46,921 nt of DNA from NCBI RefSeq assembly GCF_014648555.1, contig NZ_BMRI01000014.1, forward strand, positions 1-46,921, in the 5' to 3' direction. This document shows, one piece after another, positions 34,635 to 42,466 of this stretch (positions are counted from its first letter, which is position 1; the number at the start of each line of letters is the position of its first letter). This stretch comes from Kitasatospora griseola. Lineage in GTDB: Bacteria; Actinomycetota; Actinomycetes; Streptomycetales; Streptomycetaceae. The position numbers and the translations under genes are program-made. A model generated the notes under the pieces. That model ran no database searches, was not told the DNA's origin, and was given only the letters and a program-made list of their open reading frames with translations.

Positions 34635-35291
34635 ATGCGCCGACACCGCCGAGAGCTGCTGACCGAGCGGGTCGGCCAGTGGTGGCCGGGCCGCCGCGGC
34701 CGGACGCTGGCCCTGACCGCCGCACTGCAGGCCGCCGTCGGCTGCGGCTGGCCGGTGGTGCCCGGCGCGCGGGCGCTGCGCGGCCCGGCCTGCTCGTGCC
34801 CGGACCGGCTCTGCCCGACGCCCGGCGCGCACCCGTGCGACCCGCCGCTGGAGGCGGCCACCACCGATCCGCGGATGGTCCGGCACTGGTGGGAGCTGCG
34901 CGCGCCCGGCGCGCCGGTGCTGGCCGCCACCGGCCGGTCGCTGTGCGCGGTGAGCCTGCCCCGCCCGGCCGGTCCGTGGCTGCTGCGGCACCTGGACGAG
35001 ACCGGCGTCCCGTACGGCCCGGTGCTCGGCACGCCCGGCCGGTTCGTGCTGCTGACGGCGCCCTACACGCTGCCGGAGCTCGGCGCGCTGCTGTCCGAAC
35101 GGCCGTGGGTGCCGGGCGTGTTGCGGTACCACGGGGCGGGCGGCTACCTGGTGCTGCCGCCCTCGCGGACCGGCGAGGGCCAAGTGCACTGGGTGCGCCG
35201 CCCGGGCCCCGGCCGGCCCTGGCTGCCCGAGGTGGGCACCCTGCTGGGCGGGCTGATCACCGCCAGTGCCGTCACCCTGCCGCACTGCTGA
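34635..35291 (+). CDS. Prim-pol-fold protein (bifunctional primase/polymerase N-terminal domain), probably catalytically inert
   Basis: Predicted 218 aa. It follows the plan of the bifunctional DNA primase/polymerase domain: an N-terminal helix, GCGWPVVPGARAL, the cysteine-rich loop CSCPDRLCPTPGAHPCDPP and a WWELRAPGAPVLAATG segment. In active members the next strand carries catalytic Asp residues (DxD); here it reads SLCAVSLPR, with no acid. It is therefore likely a structural or regulatory derivative. GAGAGGAACGAG precedes the ATG. Streptomycetes carry such stand-alone proteins near developmental regulators, as I recall. It stands alone and ends before a hairpin. Confidence 0.8.
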   Translation: MRRHRRELLTERVGQWWPGRRGRTLALTAALQAAVGCGWPVVPGARALRGPACSCPDRLCPTPGAHPCDPPLEAATTDPRMVRHWWELRAPGAPVLAATGRSLCAVSLPRPAGPWLLRHLDETGVPYGPVLGTPGRFVLLTAPYTLPELGALLSERPWVPGVLRYHGAGGYLVLPPSRTGEGQVHWVRRPGPGRPWLPEVGTLLGGLITASAVTLPHC

Positions 35292-35337
35292 CCGATCGTC
35301 AGATCAGTTGCGCCACAGGCCCGGAAACAGAAAAGGC

Positions 35338-35373
35338 CCGACCGCTGGCGACGGGGGATGCACCAGCGGTCGG
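35338..35373. terminator. Bidirectional terminator hairpin
   Basis: Perfect 11-bp stem, CCGACCGCTGG (35338-35348) and CCAGCGGTCGG (35363-35373). It is preceded by AGAAAAGG (a U run for leftward transcripts) and lies between the convergent prim-pol and DUF5926 genes. Confidence 0.75.
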
Positions 35374-35387
35374 ACTGTTCAAACAGT
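35374..35387. repeat. Perfect 14-bp palindrome next to the terminator
   Basis: ACTGTT-CA-AACAGT directly abuts the terminator stem, in an AT-rich spot. It may be a second small hairpin or a protein site. Confidence 0.4.
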
Positions 35388-35480
35388 AACAAAGATCCGG
35401 CTCCGCGCCAATTTGTCCACGCCGAAAGGCCCTTGGGATTTTTGGCGCCCGGACGCGAATGTGACGCGGGTCACTTCCGG

Positions 35481-36458
35481 CTAGTTGAGGGTGATCTGAC
35501 GGTTCACCAGGTTGGCGCGGGCGCGGCGCTCGTCGGCGGTCAGCGGCGCGGGCGCGGCCAGCACCTCGGCCAGCTTCGCGGCGAACTCCACGGCCGGCTT
35601 CTCCACCTCGGCGGCGGCCATGTCGACCGGCAGGTCCCACACCGGCACGGTCAGGCCGTGCGCCCGGAACGAGCCGACCAGCTTGGTGCCCTCGCCCAGC
35701 GAGCTCTCGCCGGACGCCGACAGCCGGGCCAGCGCGTCCAGCAGCTGCTCCTCCGGCACCGTCATCACCCAGCGCAGGTGGTTCTTGTCCGGCGTGCCGC
35801 ACCAGTACGCGGAGTCCACCCCGGCCAGCTTCTCGGTCGGGATCGCCGACGCGTTCGCCCGCTCCAGCGAGGCCGCGACCTCGCCGGTCGCCGACTCGGC
35901 GTCCTCCAGCCAGAACTCGAAGCCGGTGTGCACGGCGGGCACGAACTCGGCCGTGGTGTCCAGCAGTTCCTGCAGTCGGCGGGCGCCCGGGTCGGTCCGG
36001 CGGGCCGGCACCGGGGTGCCCGGCTCGGTGGCCAGCGCCAGCTCCAGCGCGTCCGCCAGGTCACGGCTCAGGTCGCCCGAGGACGACTGGGTCTGCAGGC
36101 CCAGCAGGATCGAGCCGTCGGCGCGCCGCAGCGCCGGCCAGGCCAGCGGCAGCACCGTCGCCAGCGTCACCGACGGAACCTCGCCGACGGCCTGCTCGGC
36201 CACCCCGGCGGCCAGCGTCAGCGGCACCGTGGCGGCCGGCACCAGCTCGCGCAGCGCCACCCAGTCGGCCTCGCCCGGCAGGCCCTCGAACGGGCGGTGC
36301 ACCAACTCCTGCACCGCGTGCGCCGCCTGACGGCCGTGGCAGGCCTTGTACCGGCGGCCCGAGCCGCACGGGCACGCCTCGCGCGCTCCGACGACCGGGA
36401 TCTCGCCCTCGACGACGGTGGACTGGCTGGGCTGCTTCTTCGCGGCCTTCTTGGCCAT
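35481..36458 (-). CDS. DUF5926 protein with N-terminal SEC-C zinc motif
   Basis: Predicted 325 aa. A basic start (MAKKAAKKQPSQS) leads to the SEC-C zinc motif CPCGSGRRYKACH (C29, C31, C40, H41), as at the end of SecA and in many small proteins that bind nucleic acid or ribosome partners. The rest is a conserved actinobacterial domain of unknown function (HLRWVMTVPEEQLLDALARL; ADERRARANLVNRQITLN). GGGAGAG precedes the ATG. It is soluble and single-gene. The role is unknown; an association with translation or secretion is a guess from the SEC-C motif. Confidence 0.85.
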   Translation of the reverse strand: MAKKAAKKQPSQSTVVEGEIPVVGAREACPCGSGRRYKACHGRQAAHAVQELVHRPFEGLPGEADWVALRELVPAATVPLTLAAGVAEQAVGEVPSVTLATVLPLAWPALRRADGSILLGLQTQSSSGDLSRDLADALELALATEPGTPVPARRTDPGARRLQELLDTTAEFVPAVHTGFEFWLEDAESATGEVAASLERANASAIPTEKLAGVDSAYWCGTPDKNHLRWVMTVPEEQLLDALARLSASGESSLGEGTKLVGSFRAHGLTVPVWDLPVDMAAAEVEKPAVEFAAKLAEVLAAPAPLTADERRARANLVNRQITLN

Positions 36459-36523
36459 GGTGCGGCTCTCCCGGGGACGTCGGACGTTGCACCGCGCAGC
36501 CTACTTCGCCCGCGGCCCGCCGT

Positions 36524-37072
36524 TCAGGCGCTGCGCCGCTCCCCGCCGCCCCTCACCTGCTCGAACGCGGGCAGCTCCGCCCACACCGTCACCTGACCGG
36601 GGGCGTGCCGCACTCCCCAGTCCCTCGCCAGCTTGCCGACGATGCTCAGCCCCCGGCCGCCGTGCGCCGACACCGAGGGACTGGCCGGCACCGGCCGGGT
36701 GGTCGCCCCGCCGTCGGTGACCTCCAGGGTCAGCAGGCCGTCCCCGCGCATCCGCCAACTCACCAGCACGGTACCGATCTCCGCGTCGTCGTCGGCGACG
36801 TGCGGGCGACGGTCTGCGGATCTTCCGGGTCTGTCGCCGGGCTCCGGATCTTCGGCCTGCAGCGGCCTGGCATGACGACAGGAATTGCTGAGCAGTTCGG
36901 AGAGGATCAACACCGCGTCGTCAATCACCGCATCCGGTATCGAGCGATCACCGAGATCGTTGCGCAGCCTCCGCCGCGCGGTCGAGACACTGGCCGGACC
37001 GTGCGGAACGGCCATGGCCGATGAGGTCGACCCGGCCTGAACTGGCACAGCTCGCGCCACCATCAACGCCAC
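36524..37072 (-). CDS. RsbW-type ATP-binding protein (HATPase_c_2 anti-sigma / serine kinase)
   Basis: Predicted 182 aa. GHKL ATPase motifs are visible: N-box ELLSNSCRHA (N63), G1 DGG (120-122) and G2 HGGRGLSIV (137-145). An Arg/Asp-rich insertion (about 70-100) lengthens the usual fold. Such proteins bind a sigma factor or phosphorylate an antagonist; the PP2C-like protein nearby is a possible partner. The start is placed at GTG 37072 because GGAGG lies 7 bases upstream; ATG 37063 is an alternative, and longer in-frame starts would run into the structured upstream region. An extended set of inverted repeats lies upstream. Confidence 0.82.
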   Translation of the reverse strand: MALMVARAVPVQAGSTSSAMAVPHGPASVSTARRRLRNDLGDRSIPDAVIDDAVLILSELLSNSCRHARPLQAEDPEPGDRPGRSADRRPHVADDDAEIGTVLVSWRMRGDGLLTLEVTDGGATTRPVPASPSVSAHGGRGLSIVGKLARDWGVRHAPGQVTVWAELPAFEQVRGGGERRSA

Positions 37073-37113
37073 CCCCGGACCTCCTTCAGCTTCTGCCGAG
37101 GGATGGATGCCCG

Positions 37114-37165
37114 CCGTTAATGCATCGGAAACGGGCGTTCGACGATCCGATCGCGGCATTAACGG
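37114..37165 (-). promoter_or_regulatory. Long-range inverted repeat upstream of the anti-sigma gene
   Basis: CCGTTAATGC (37114-37123) pairs perfectly with GCATTAACGG (37156-37165). Inside, ATCGG (37124-37128) pairs with CCGAT (37147-37151). It is the gene-proximal part of a structured leader candidate. Confidence 0.6.
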
Positions 37166-37185
37166 GATCCGCACGGCTCGCGGCC

Positions 37186-37211
37186 GAAAGGTGAGGAGCG
37201 TCTCACCTTTC
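37186..37211 (-). promoter_or_regulatory. Perfect 10-bp inverted repeat upstream of the anti-sigma gene
   Basis: GAAAGGTGAG-GAGCGT-CTCACCTTTC, with a 6-base loop. It could be a transcriptional operator or a leader hairpin. Confidence 0.65.
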
Positions 37212-37227
37212 TGTCGCGTCCCGAGGG

Positions 37228-37267
37228 TTGTCCGAATGGGCAACGGGAAATACCCCGTTCGGTATTT
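37228..37267 (-). promoter_or_regulatory. Distal inverted repeats and candidate promoter of the anti-sigma gene
   Basis: AAATACC-CCGTTC-GGTATTT (37248-37267) is a perfect 7-bp dyad; TTGTCC-N4-GGGCAA (37228-37243) is a weaker one. On the minus strand TTGACG (37279-37274) stands upstream of this dyad as a possible -35, and the AT-rich arms could hold the -10. Confidence 0.5.
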
Positions 37268-37324
37268 ATGCCACGTCAATGGAGCCCGCGTGCCACCCGG
37301 CGGGCGCCGGGCCGACCGGCCCGC

Positions 37325-38137
37325 TCAGCGGCCCAACTGGGCCAGCACGTCTGCCGGTCGGTTGGTGATCAGCGCCTCCACGCCGAGCTCCAGGCAGAGT
37401 TCGACGTCCTCCGGGCGGTCCACCGTCCACACGTGCACCCGGTGCCCGGCCCGGCGCAGCGCCGCCACCATGCCCGGGTCGCGGCGCACCAGCGAGATGC
37501 CCGGGCCGGCGATCGACGCCCCGCCCGGCAGCGACCTGGTCCGGCCCAGCAGCGGCACCGAGCGCTCCCACAGGTACACCCGGGGCACCGCCGGGGCGGC
37601 CCGGCGGACCCGGTGCAGGGCCAGCTCCGAGAAGCTCATCACCCGCACCGTGGACTCCTCCGGCGCGGCCGGCAGCAGACCGAAGCGGCCCAGCACCCGC
37701 AGCAGCTCGGACTCCACCCGGCCCGCGTACCGCACCGGGTGCTTGGTCTCGATCGCCAGCTCCACCCGCCGCCCGGTGTCCGCGACCAGCTCCAGCAGCC
37801 GCTCCAGGGTGAGCACCGCGCTGCGCTGCGGCTGCTTCGGGTGCTTCCACGAACCGAAGTCCAGCTCGGACAGCTGAGCCAGCGTCATGGTCGACACCAC
37901 GCCCTGCCCGTCGGAGGTGCGGCCCACCGTCCGGTCGTGCACGCACACCAGCTGCCCGTCGGCGGTGACCCGGACGTCGCACTCCAGGCCGTCCGCGCCC
38001 TCCTCCAGCGCCTGCCGGTACGCCTCCTCGGTGTGCTCCGGGAGGGCCGCGGAAGACCCGCGGTGGGCGATCACCTTGACCGACGAGCGGTCGATCGGAG
38101 CGGGGAGCGGGGCCGAGGCGCTGTGCTGGGTGTTCAC
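37325..38137 (-). CDS. Glycerophosphodiester phosphodiesterase
   Basis: Predicted 270 aa TIM-barrel enzyme that cleaves glycerophosphodiesters to glycerol-3-phosphate and an alcohol. Catalytic features: AHRGSS (H25, R26), the metal and acid residues ECD (E52, D54) and VHD (H67, D68), then AIETKHP. The usual PENT reads PEHT (33-36). No signal peptide is present, so it is probably cytoplasmic. GTG at 38137 has AGGGTGG 5 bases upstream; longer in-frame starts lack this. It may belong to the same leftward transcript as the anti-sigma gene, 252 bases on, but that gap holds its own regulatory structure. Confidence 0.93.
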   Translation of the reverse strand: MNTQHSASAPLPAPIDRSSVKVIAHRGSSAALPEHTEEAYRQALEEGADGLECDVRVTADGQLVCVHDRTVGRTSDGQGVVSTMTLAQLSELDFGSWKHPKQPQRSAVLTLERLLELVADTGRRVELAIETKHPVRYAGRVESELLRVLGRFGLLPAAPEESTVRVMSFSELALHRVRRAAPAVPRVYLWERSVPLLGRTRSLPGGASIAGPGISLVRRDPGMVAALRRAGHRVHVWTVDRPEDVELCLELGVEALITNRPADVLAQLGR

Positions 38138-38269
38138 GTCAACCACCCTACGCGGCACCGGATGACGGCCCGCTTCCGGCACGGCAACGCTCCGGTGAAC
38201 AGCTCGCCGGGGGCGGCCGGGTGGCGGTCCGTCAGCTCGCCGGGCGGCTCGTCGACCGCCCGCGGGCGG

Positions 38270-39628
38270 TCAGGCCCGCCGGCGCTCCAGGGCCGTCACC
38301 GCGCCGGTCGCCAGGGCCGCCGCCAGGAACGAGAACAGCGAGGCCGAGCTCCACGCCTGCGGGGTGAAGTGCACCGCCTCCTGCGCCTTCGCCCACAGGT
38401 CGGTCCACCAGCCGGCCACCGCCGTCGGCGCCAGGAACTGGTACACCGCGAAGCCCAGTGCCCACGGCAGCAGCATCACCCAGCGGGCCGGGGCGTCCTG
38501 CGCCAGGTTCCAGCCGCGCCGGCCCGCGCCGAGGAAATAGTCCACCGCCAGCACCGCGAACAGCGGCACGAACACCGAACCGATCAGGCCGAGGAACGCG
38601 TAGTACGACTCGGTGAACTCCTTGATCCGCAGCGCCAGCACCGTCACCAGCACGCCGATGCCGCCGGTCAGCACCCGCCGGTCCACCTTCGGCCACAGGT
38701 TGTGGATCGACATCGCCGTCGAGTACACGTTCGCGAACGACTGGTCCGACTCGCGCAGCACCAGCACCAGCAGGAACGCCCAGCCCGCGGCCACGCCGGT
38801 GAACGAACCGAGGATCTTGTCCGGGTCGCCGCCGGACTGCAGCAGCGCCACCACGCCCAGCACGTAGCACCACACCTGGGCCACCGTGTAGCCGGAGAAC
38901 GTCCCCCAGAACGCCTTCGCCGAGCTGCGGGCGTGCCGGGTGTAGTCGGCGGCCAGCGGCACGAACGAGATCGACACCGCGATCACCGCGTCCGTCGCCG
39001 ACAGGAAGCCGTCCCAGTTGCCCGCGCCCGGGTCCGGGAAGCCCAGCCGGGCGAACTGGACCGTGAAGTAGACCATCGCCACGCCGACCGCGACCGCCAC
39101 GTACTTGCGCAGCACCGCGATCGCGCCCAGCGGCCAGATCGTCAGCACCGTCGTCAGCACGCCCGCCAGCAGCACGAACAGCCAGCGCCAGCCCTCGGTG
39201 CCGGCCACCGTCTGGGCGCCCCAGGCGATCACCGTCAGCTCGTACACGCCCCAGCCGACGCACTGCAGGATGTTCAGCACCGTCGGCACGTACGACAGCC
39301 GGGTGCCGAACAGGCCGCGCAGCACCGCCATCGCCGGCGCACCCGTGCGGGCGCCCACCAGGGCCGCCACCGCCAGCATCGCGGTGCCGATCGCGGTGCC
39401 CGCCACGATCGCCGTCACCGCCGCGGTGAAGCCCAGCTCGTGGCCCTGCTTGCCCAGCACCGTCGCGGCGCTGGTGAAGCCGATCAGGCTCACCCCGAGG
39501 TTGGCCCACAGCGCGAACAGCGCCCGGAAGTCCAGGGTGCGCGGCGGCGCCGTGTCGAGGGTCAGCGGGGCCTCGGCCCGCGCGGCAGCCTCATGATCGG
39601 AAATTTGGGCAGACGGAACAGCCGTCAT
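38270..39628 (-). CDS. NCS1-family permease, probable thiamine-precursor (HMP) transporter CytX type
   Basis: Predicted 452 aa integral membrane protein with about 12 helices. Family features include LWANLGVSLIGF near the N-terminus, SFVPLAADYTRHARS in the middle and DYFLGAGRRGWNL near the end. NCS1 permeases carry cytosine, allantoin or hydroxymethylpyrimidine. The TPP riboswitch immediately upstream marks this one as part of thiamine metabolism, so HMP or a related precursor is the likely substrate. The ribosome site GGGAG (39641-39637 on the minus strand) is the last conserved part of the riboswitch itself. It is a single gene. Confidence 0.92.
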   Translation of the reverse strand: MTAVPSAQISDHEAAARAEAPLTLDTAPPRTLDFRALFALWANLGVSLIGFTSAATVLGKQGHELGFTAAVTAIVAGTAIGTAMLAVAALVGARTGAPAMAVLRGLFGTRLSYVPTVLNILQCVGWGVYELTVIAWGAQTVAGTEGWRWLFVLLAGVLTTVLTIWPLGAIAVLRKYVAVAVGVAMVYFTVQFARLGFPDPGAGNWDGFLSATDAVIAVSISFVPLAADYTRHARSSAKAFWGTFSGYTVAQVWCYVLGVVALLQSGGDPDKILGSFTGVAAGWAFLLVLVLRESDQSFANVYSTAMSIHNLWPKVDRRVLTGGIGVLVTVLALRIKEFTESYYAFLGLIGSVFVPLFAVLAVDYFLGAGRRGWNLAQDAPARWVMLLPWALGFAVYQFLAPTAVAGWWTDLWAKAQEAVHFTPQAWSSASLFSFLAAALATGAVTALERRRA

Positions 39629-39636
39629 GGCCGATA

Positions 39637-39766
39637 CTCCCTACGCCGGCATTATCCGGACAGGTTCAGGCGGTCAGCGCCCCCTCGACCGGGGCGGCGT
39701 CACCGCCATGCCCTACGGTCGATCCGGCGCACTCTCAGCCTGGCTGGTCCAAGCTCCCGCGACGTT
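39637..39766 (-). ncRNA. TPP riboswitch (THI element)
   Basis: Read on the minus strand it has the invariant CTGAGAG (39738-39732), GACCGTAGGG, then GAACCTGTCCGGATAATGCC and GGCGTAGGGAG at the 3' end. The P3 arm is long and GC-rich. The GGGAG at its 3' end is the Shine-Dalgarno of the permease, 8 bases from the ATG, so TPP binding should block translation directly. Outer limits are approximate. Confidence 0.95.
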
Positions 39767-40011
39767 CTTCGGTTTACAGGAGCGACAGGCTAGCCTCCGG
39801 GCTGGGGAACGCCAAGGCCGGGGGGATCGGCGTCCGCACCGCGGGACCACTGATGTGCATGTCAGCGAGGCCTAAGGCTTCTCATGATTTCTTCAGGGGC
39901 CCGCTTACGGTGTCCGAATCCGGCATAGGAAAAACTGTGCCCCGAGGCTGTGGCCGCGCCGCCGGCGCGACGGACCACCGCCCAAGGTTCTGTCAGCGAT
40001 GGAGGTCGTCC
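39767..40011. other. Divergent promoter region between the riboswitch and the htrA-like gene
   Basis: It holds the unseen riboswitch promoter (leftward) and the start region of the protease (rightward). AT-richer spots lie at 39886-39901 (CTCATGATTTCTTCAG) and 39921-39937. CATAGGAAAAACT could carry the protease -10, but I find no confident -35. No other gene is visible. Confidence 0.5.
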
Positions 40012-41682
40012 GTGAGCACCGAGCACGCGAGTGGTACCACCCCGCCGGAGAAGGCCCCCGAGGCCACCGGCACCGAGGCGGCCTCCGCCGGCTCCGGGAC
40101 GCCCGCGCCCGCTCCCGCCTACCTCGACGCGCCGCCGCCGGTGCTGCCGGCGGCCCCGGCCGCGCCGGTCTCCGACGGGACGATGCAGCTCGGGAAGGTG
40201 CCCGAGGCGCCGGCCGCCCCGCCCGCCGCCCCGGTGGACGCGCCGCCGCCGTTCCAGAACCCGTACGGCAGCGTCGCCGCACCGGCCGGCCCCTACGCGC
40301 AGCCCGCCGCCGACGCGCCGGTCAACCCCTACGCGCCGACCGCGGCCGCCCCGGCCGTGCCGCCGCCGCTCGCCCAGGCCGGTGCGCCCGGCGCCCCGGG
40401 TACGCCCGGCGTCCCCGGCGAGCCGCAGCACCCGTTCGGCGCCGGCCACCCGGTGGGCGGCTGGGGCCACCCGTCCGGCGGCACCGGCGGTGTCGGCGGA
40501 CCGGGCGAGCCGGGTGCGCCGTGGGGCGGCCCGCAGCCCGCCCCCGGCGGGTCCGGCAAGGGCAAGCGCGGCGGATTCGTCGCCCTGGTCGCGGCGGTCG
40601 CCCTGGTGGCCGGCCTGGCCGGCGGCGCGATCGGCGCGTCCGTCTCCGACAAGGGCGGCAGCGGCGGCACCGGCGCCAGTCACAGCAGCACCACCGTCAC
40701 CGTCGGCAACACCCACCAGAACCTGGACCGGGCTCCCGAGTCCGTCGCCGGGATCGCCGCCAAGGCGCTGCCGTCCACCGTCACCATCAAGGCCTCGAAC
40801 TCCAGCGAGTCCGGCACCGGCACCGGGTTCGTCTTCGACACCGAGGGCCACATCCTGACCAACAACCACGTGGTCGCGCCCGCCGCCAAGGGCGGCAAGC
40901 TCAGCGTCAAGTTCTCCGACGGCTCCTCCTACGACGCGTCCGTGGTCGGCCGCGCCGAGGGCTACGACGTCGCGGTCATCCGCCTGGAGAACCCGCCCAA
41001 GGACAAGCTCGTCCCGCTGCCGCTCGGCGACTCCGACAAGGTCGCCATCGGCGACGCCACCATCGCCATCGGCGCGCCCTACGGCCTCGAAGGCACCGTC
41101 ACCACCGGCATCATCTCCGCCAAGGACCGCCCGGTCGCCTCCGGCGACGAGACCGGCGCCCAGTCCTCGTACATGAACGCCCTGCAGACCGACGCCTCGA
41201 TCAACCCCGGCAACTCCGGCGGCCCGCTGCTGGACGGCTCCGGCTCGGTCATCGGCATCAACTCGGCGATCCAGTCCAACACCAGCGGCTCCGGCCGGGC
41301 CGGCTCCATCGGCCTCGGCTTCGCCATCCCGATCAACCAGGCCAAGTGGGTCGCCCAGACCCTGATCAAGGACGGCACGCCGGTCTACGCGATCCTCGGC
41401 GTCCTGCGCAACGACGACTACCGCGGCGACGGCGCCCAGATCGCCACCGCCCCGGTCCGCGACACCCCCGCTGTCACCCCCGGCGGCCCCGCCGACCAGG
41501 CCGGCCTGAAGGCCGGCGACGTCATCACCAAGCTCGGCGGCATCGCCATCGACAGCGGCCCGACCCTGGTCAGCGAGATCTGGACGCACAAGCCCGGCGA
41601 GAAGGTCGAGGTCGAGTACACCCGCGACGGCAAGGCCGCCAAGACCACCGTCACCCTCGGCGAACGCAAGGGCGACAACTGA
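40012..41682 (+). CDS. HtrA/DegP-like membrane-anchored serine protease with PDZ domain
   Basis: Predicted 556 aa. The first ~185 residues are a cytoplasmic Pro/Ala-rich region with a collagen-like stretch (GAPGAPGTPGVPGEP). One membrane helix (about 188-212) anchors an extracytoplasmic trypsin-like domain with the full triad: His286 (LTNNHVV), Asp319 (YDVAVI), Ser402 (NPGNSGGPL). A PDZ domain (about 455-545, GGPADQAGLKAGDVITKLGG) ends the protein. It degrades or refolds damaged envelope proteins. The start is GTG at 40012 with GGAGG 6 bases upstream. It is a single gene followed by tRNA-Ser. Confidence 0.95.
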   Translation: MSTEHASGTTPPEKAPEATGTEAASAGSGTPAPAPAYLDAPPPVLPAAPAAPVSDGTMQLGKVPEAPAAPPAAPVDAPPPFQNPYGSVAAPAGPYAQPAADAPVNPYAPTAAAPAVPPPLAQAGAPGAPGTPGVPGEPQHPFGAGHPVGGWGHPSGGTGGVGGPGEPGAPWGGPQPAPGGSGKGKRGGFVALVAAVALVAGLAGGAIGASVSDKGGSGGTGASHSSTTVTVGNTHQNLDRAPESVAGIAAKALPSTVTIKASNSSESGTGTGFVFDTEGHILTNNHVVAPAAKGGKLSVKFSDGSSYDASVVGRAEGYDVAVIRLENPPKDKLVPLPLGDSDKVAIGDATIAIGAPYGLEGTVTTGIISAKDRPVASGDETGAQSSYMNALQTDASINPGNSGGPLLDGSGSVIGINSAIQSNTSGSGRAGSIGLGFAIPINQAKWVAQTLIKDGTPVYAILGVLRNDDYRGDGAQIATAPVRDTPAVTPGGPADQAGLKAGDVITKLGGIAIDSGPTLVSEIWTHKPGEKVEVEYTRDGKAAKTTVTLGERKGDN

Positions 41683-41726
41683 CCCACCCCACCGGAACGG
41701 TGTGCACCGAACCCGCCCCGACCCGT

Positions 41727-41732
41727 TAGGCT
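41727..41732 (+). promoter_or_regulatory. Candidate -10 of tRNA-Ser
   Basis: TAGGCT lies 12 bases upstream of the mature tRNA. The -35 is not distinct. Confidence 0.4.
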
Positions 41733-41744
41733 GGCCTCCGCCGA

Positions 41745-41830
41745 GGAGGGTTGCCCGAGCGGCCTAAGGGACCAGTCTTGAAAACTGTCGTGGCTTCGCG
41801 CCACCGTGGGTTCAAATCCCACACCCTCCG
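41745..41830 (+). tRNA. tRNA-Ser, anticodon TGA (reads UCA, UCG)
   Basis: 86-nt class II tRNA. The acceptor GGAGGGT pairs with ACCCTCC, with discriminator G. The anticodon stem CAGT/ACTG encloses loop CTTGAAA, giving anticodon TGA. The long variable arm is CGTGGCTTCGCGCCACC, and the T arm GTGGG-TTCAAAT-CCCAC is intact. CCA is not encoded. Confidence 0.97.
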
Positions 41831-41837
41831 CGCCTGA

Positions 41838-41876
41838 GAACGGCCCCCGACCTGTGCATCCGGTCGGGGGCCGTTC
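41838..41876. terminator. Strong hairpin between tRNA-Ser and the NUDIX gene
   Basis: Perfect 15-bp stem GAACGGCCCCCGACC (41838-41852) with its complement (41862-41876) and a 9-base loop. It lacks a U run, as is common here, and serves convergent units. Confidence 0.8.
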
Positions 41877-41898
41877 GGCGTTCGCGGGTGACGGTGCG

Positions 41899-42462
41899 TC
41901 AGGGGAGGCGGCCGTGGGCGCGGGCGAGGGTGAGGGCGGCGAGGGTCATGCCGTCGTCGAGGCGGCCGGTGGTGATCCAGTGGTGGAGGTCGGGGAGGGG
42001 GAGCCAGCGGGTCTCGACGACTTCGTCGGGGTCGCGGGGGGCGCCGGCGGGGACGGGGGCGGGGACGGTGGCGTGGACGACGGCGACGGCGCCGGCGAGC
42101 AGGCCGGAGTCCGGGGTCATGGTGCCCAGGAGGTGGAACTCGGCGTCGGGGACGCCGAGTTCCTCGTGCAGTTCGGCGCGCGCGGTGACCAGCGGGTCGG
42201 CGTCCTGGGCGAAGCCGCGGGGCAGGCCCCACTGGAGGCGGCCGAGCGGGTAGCGGTAGGTGCGGACCAGCCCGACGAGCTCGCCGTGGACGGGGAGGAC
42301 CACCACGCCGAGGCCCTCGGTGCGGTGACGGATCCTCAGGTAGCGGCCGGCGGAGCCGCTCGGGAAGGCGACCTCGTCGTCGTAGACGTCGACGAAGCGG
42401 TTGCGGTAGGCGAGGACCTCCCGGGTGCGGCGGATCGCGTCCGGGTGCTCGGGCTCTGTCAC
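41899..42462 (-). CDS. NUDIX hydrolase with atypical Nudix box
   Basis: Predicted 187 aa. The layout resembles ADP-ribose pyrophosphatases: VYDDEVAFPSG, GVVVLPVHGELVGLVRTYRYP, then the Nudix box at about 92-113 (GFAQDADPLVTARAELHEEL). Compared with GX5EX7REUXEEXGU, the first Glu is Asp, one residue is missing and the Arg of REU is Ala. The catalytic ExxEE part is kept (ELHEE). Substrate is unknown; activity may be altered. The start is GTG, with GAGGAG about 9 bases upstream. It lies 4 bases after the stop of the 490-aa gene, so the two are an operon. Confidence 0.82.
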   Translation of the reverse strand: MTEPEHPDAIRRTREVLAYRNRFVDVYDDEVAFPSGSAGRYLRIRHRTEGLGVVVLPVHGELVGLVRTYRYPLGRLQWGLPRGFAQDADPLVTARAELHEELGVPDAEFHLLGTMTPDSGLLAGAVAVVHATVPAPVPAGAPRDPDEVVETRWLPLPDLHHWITTGRLDDGMTLAALTLARAHGRLP

Positions 42463-42466
42463 GGTG

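Noticed and set aside
35461..35474. Crp-like site GTGACGCGGGTCAC
   Set aside because: It fits GTG-N6-GNCAC exactly but lies between convergent genes, at the 3' end of the DUF5926 gene, with no promoter to control.
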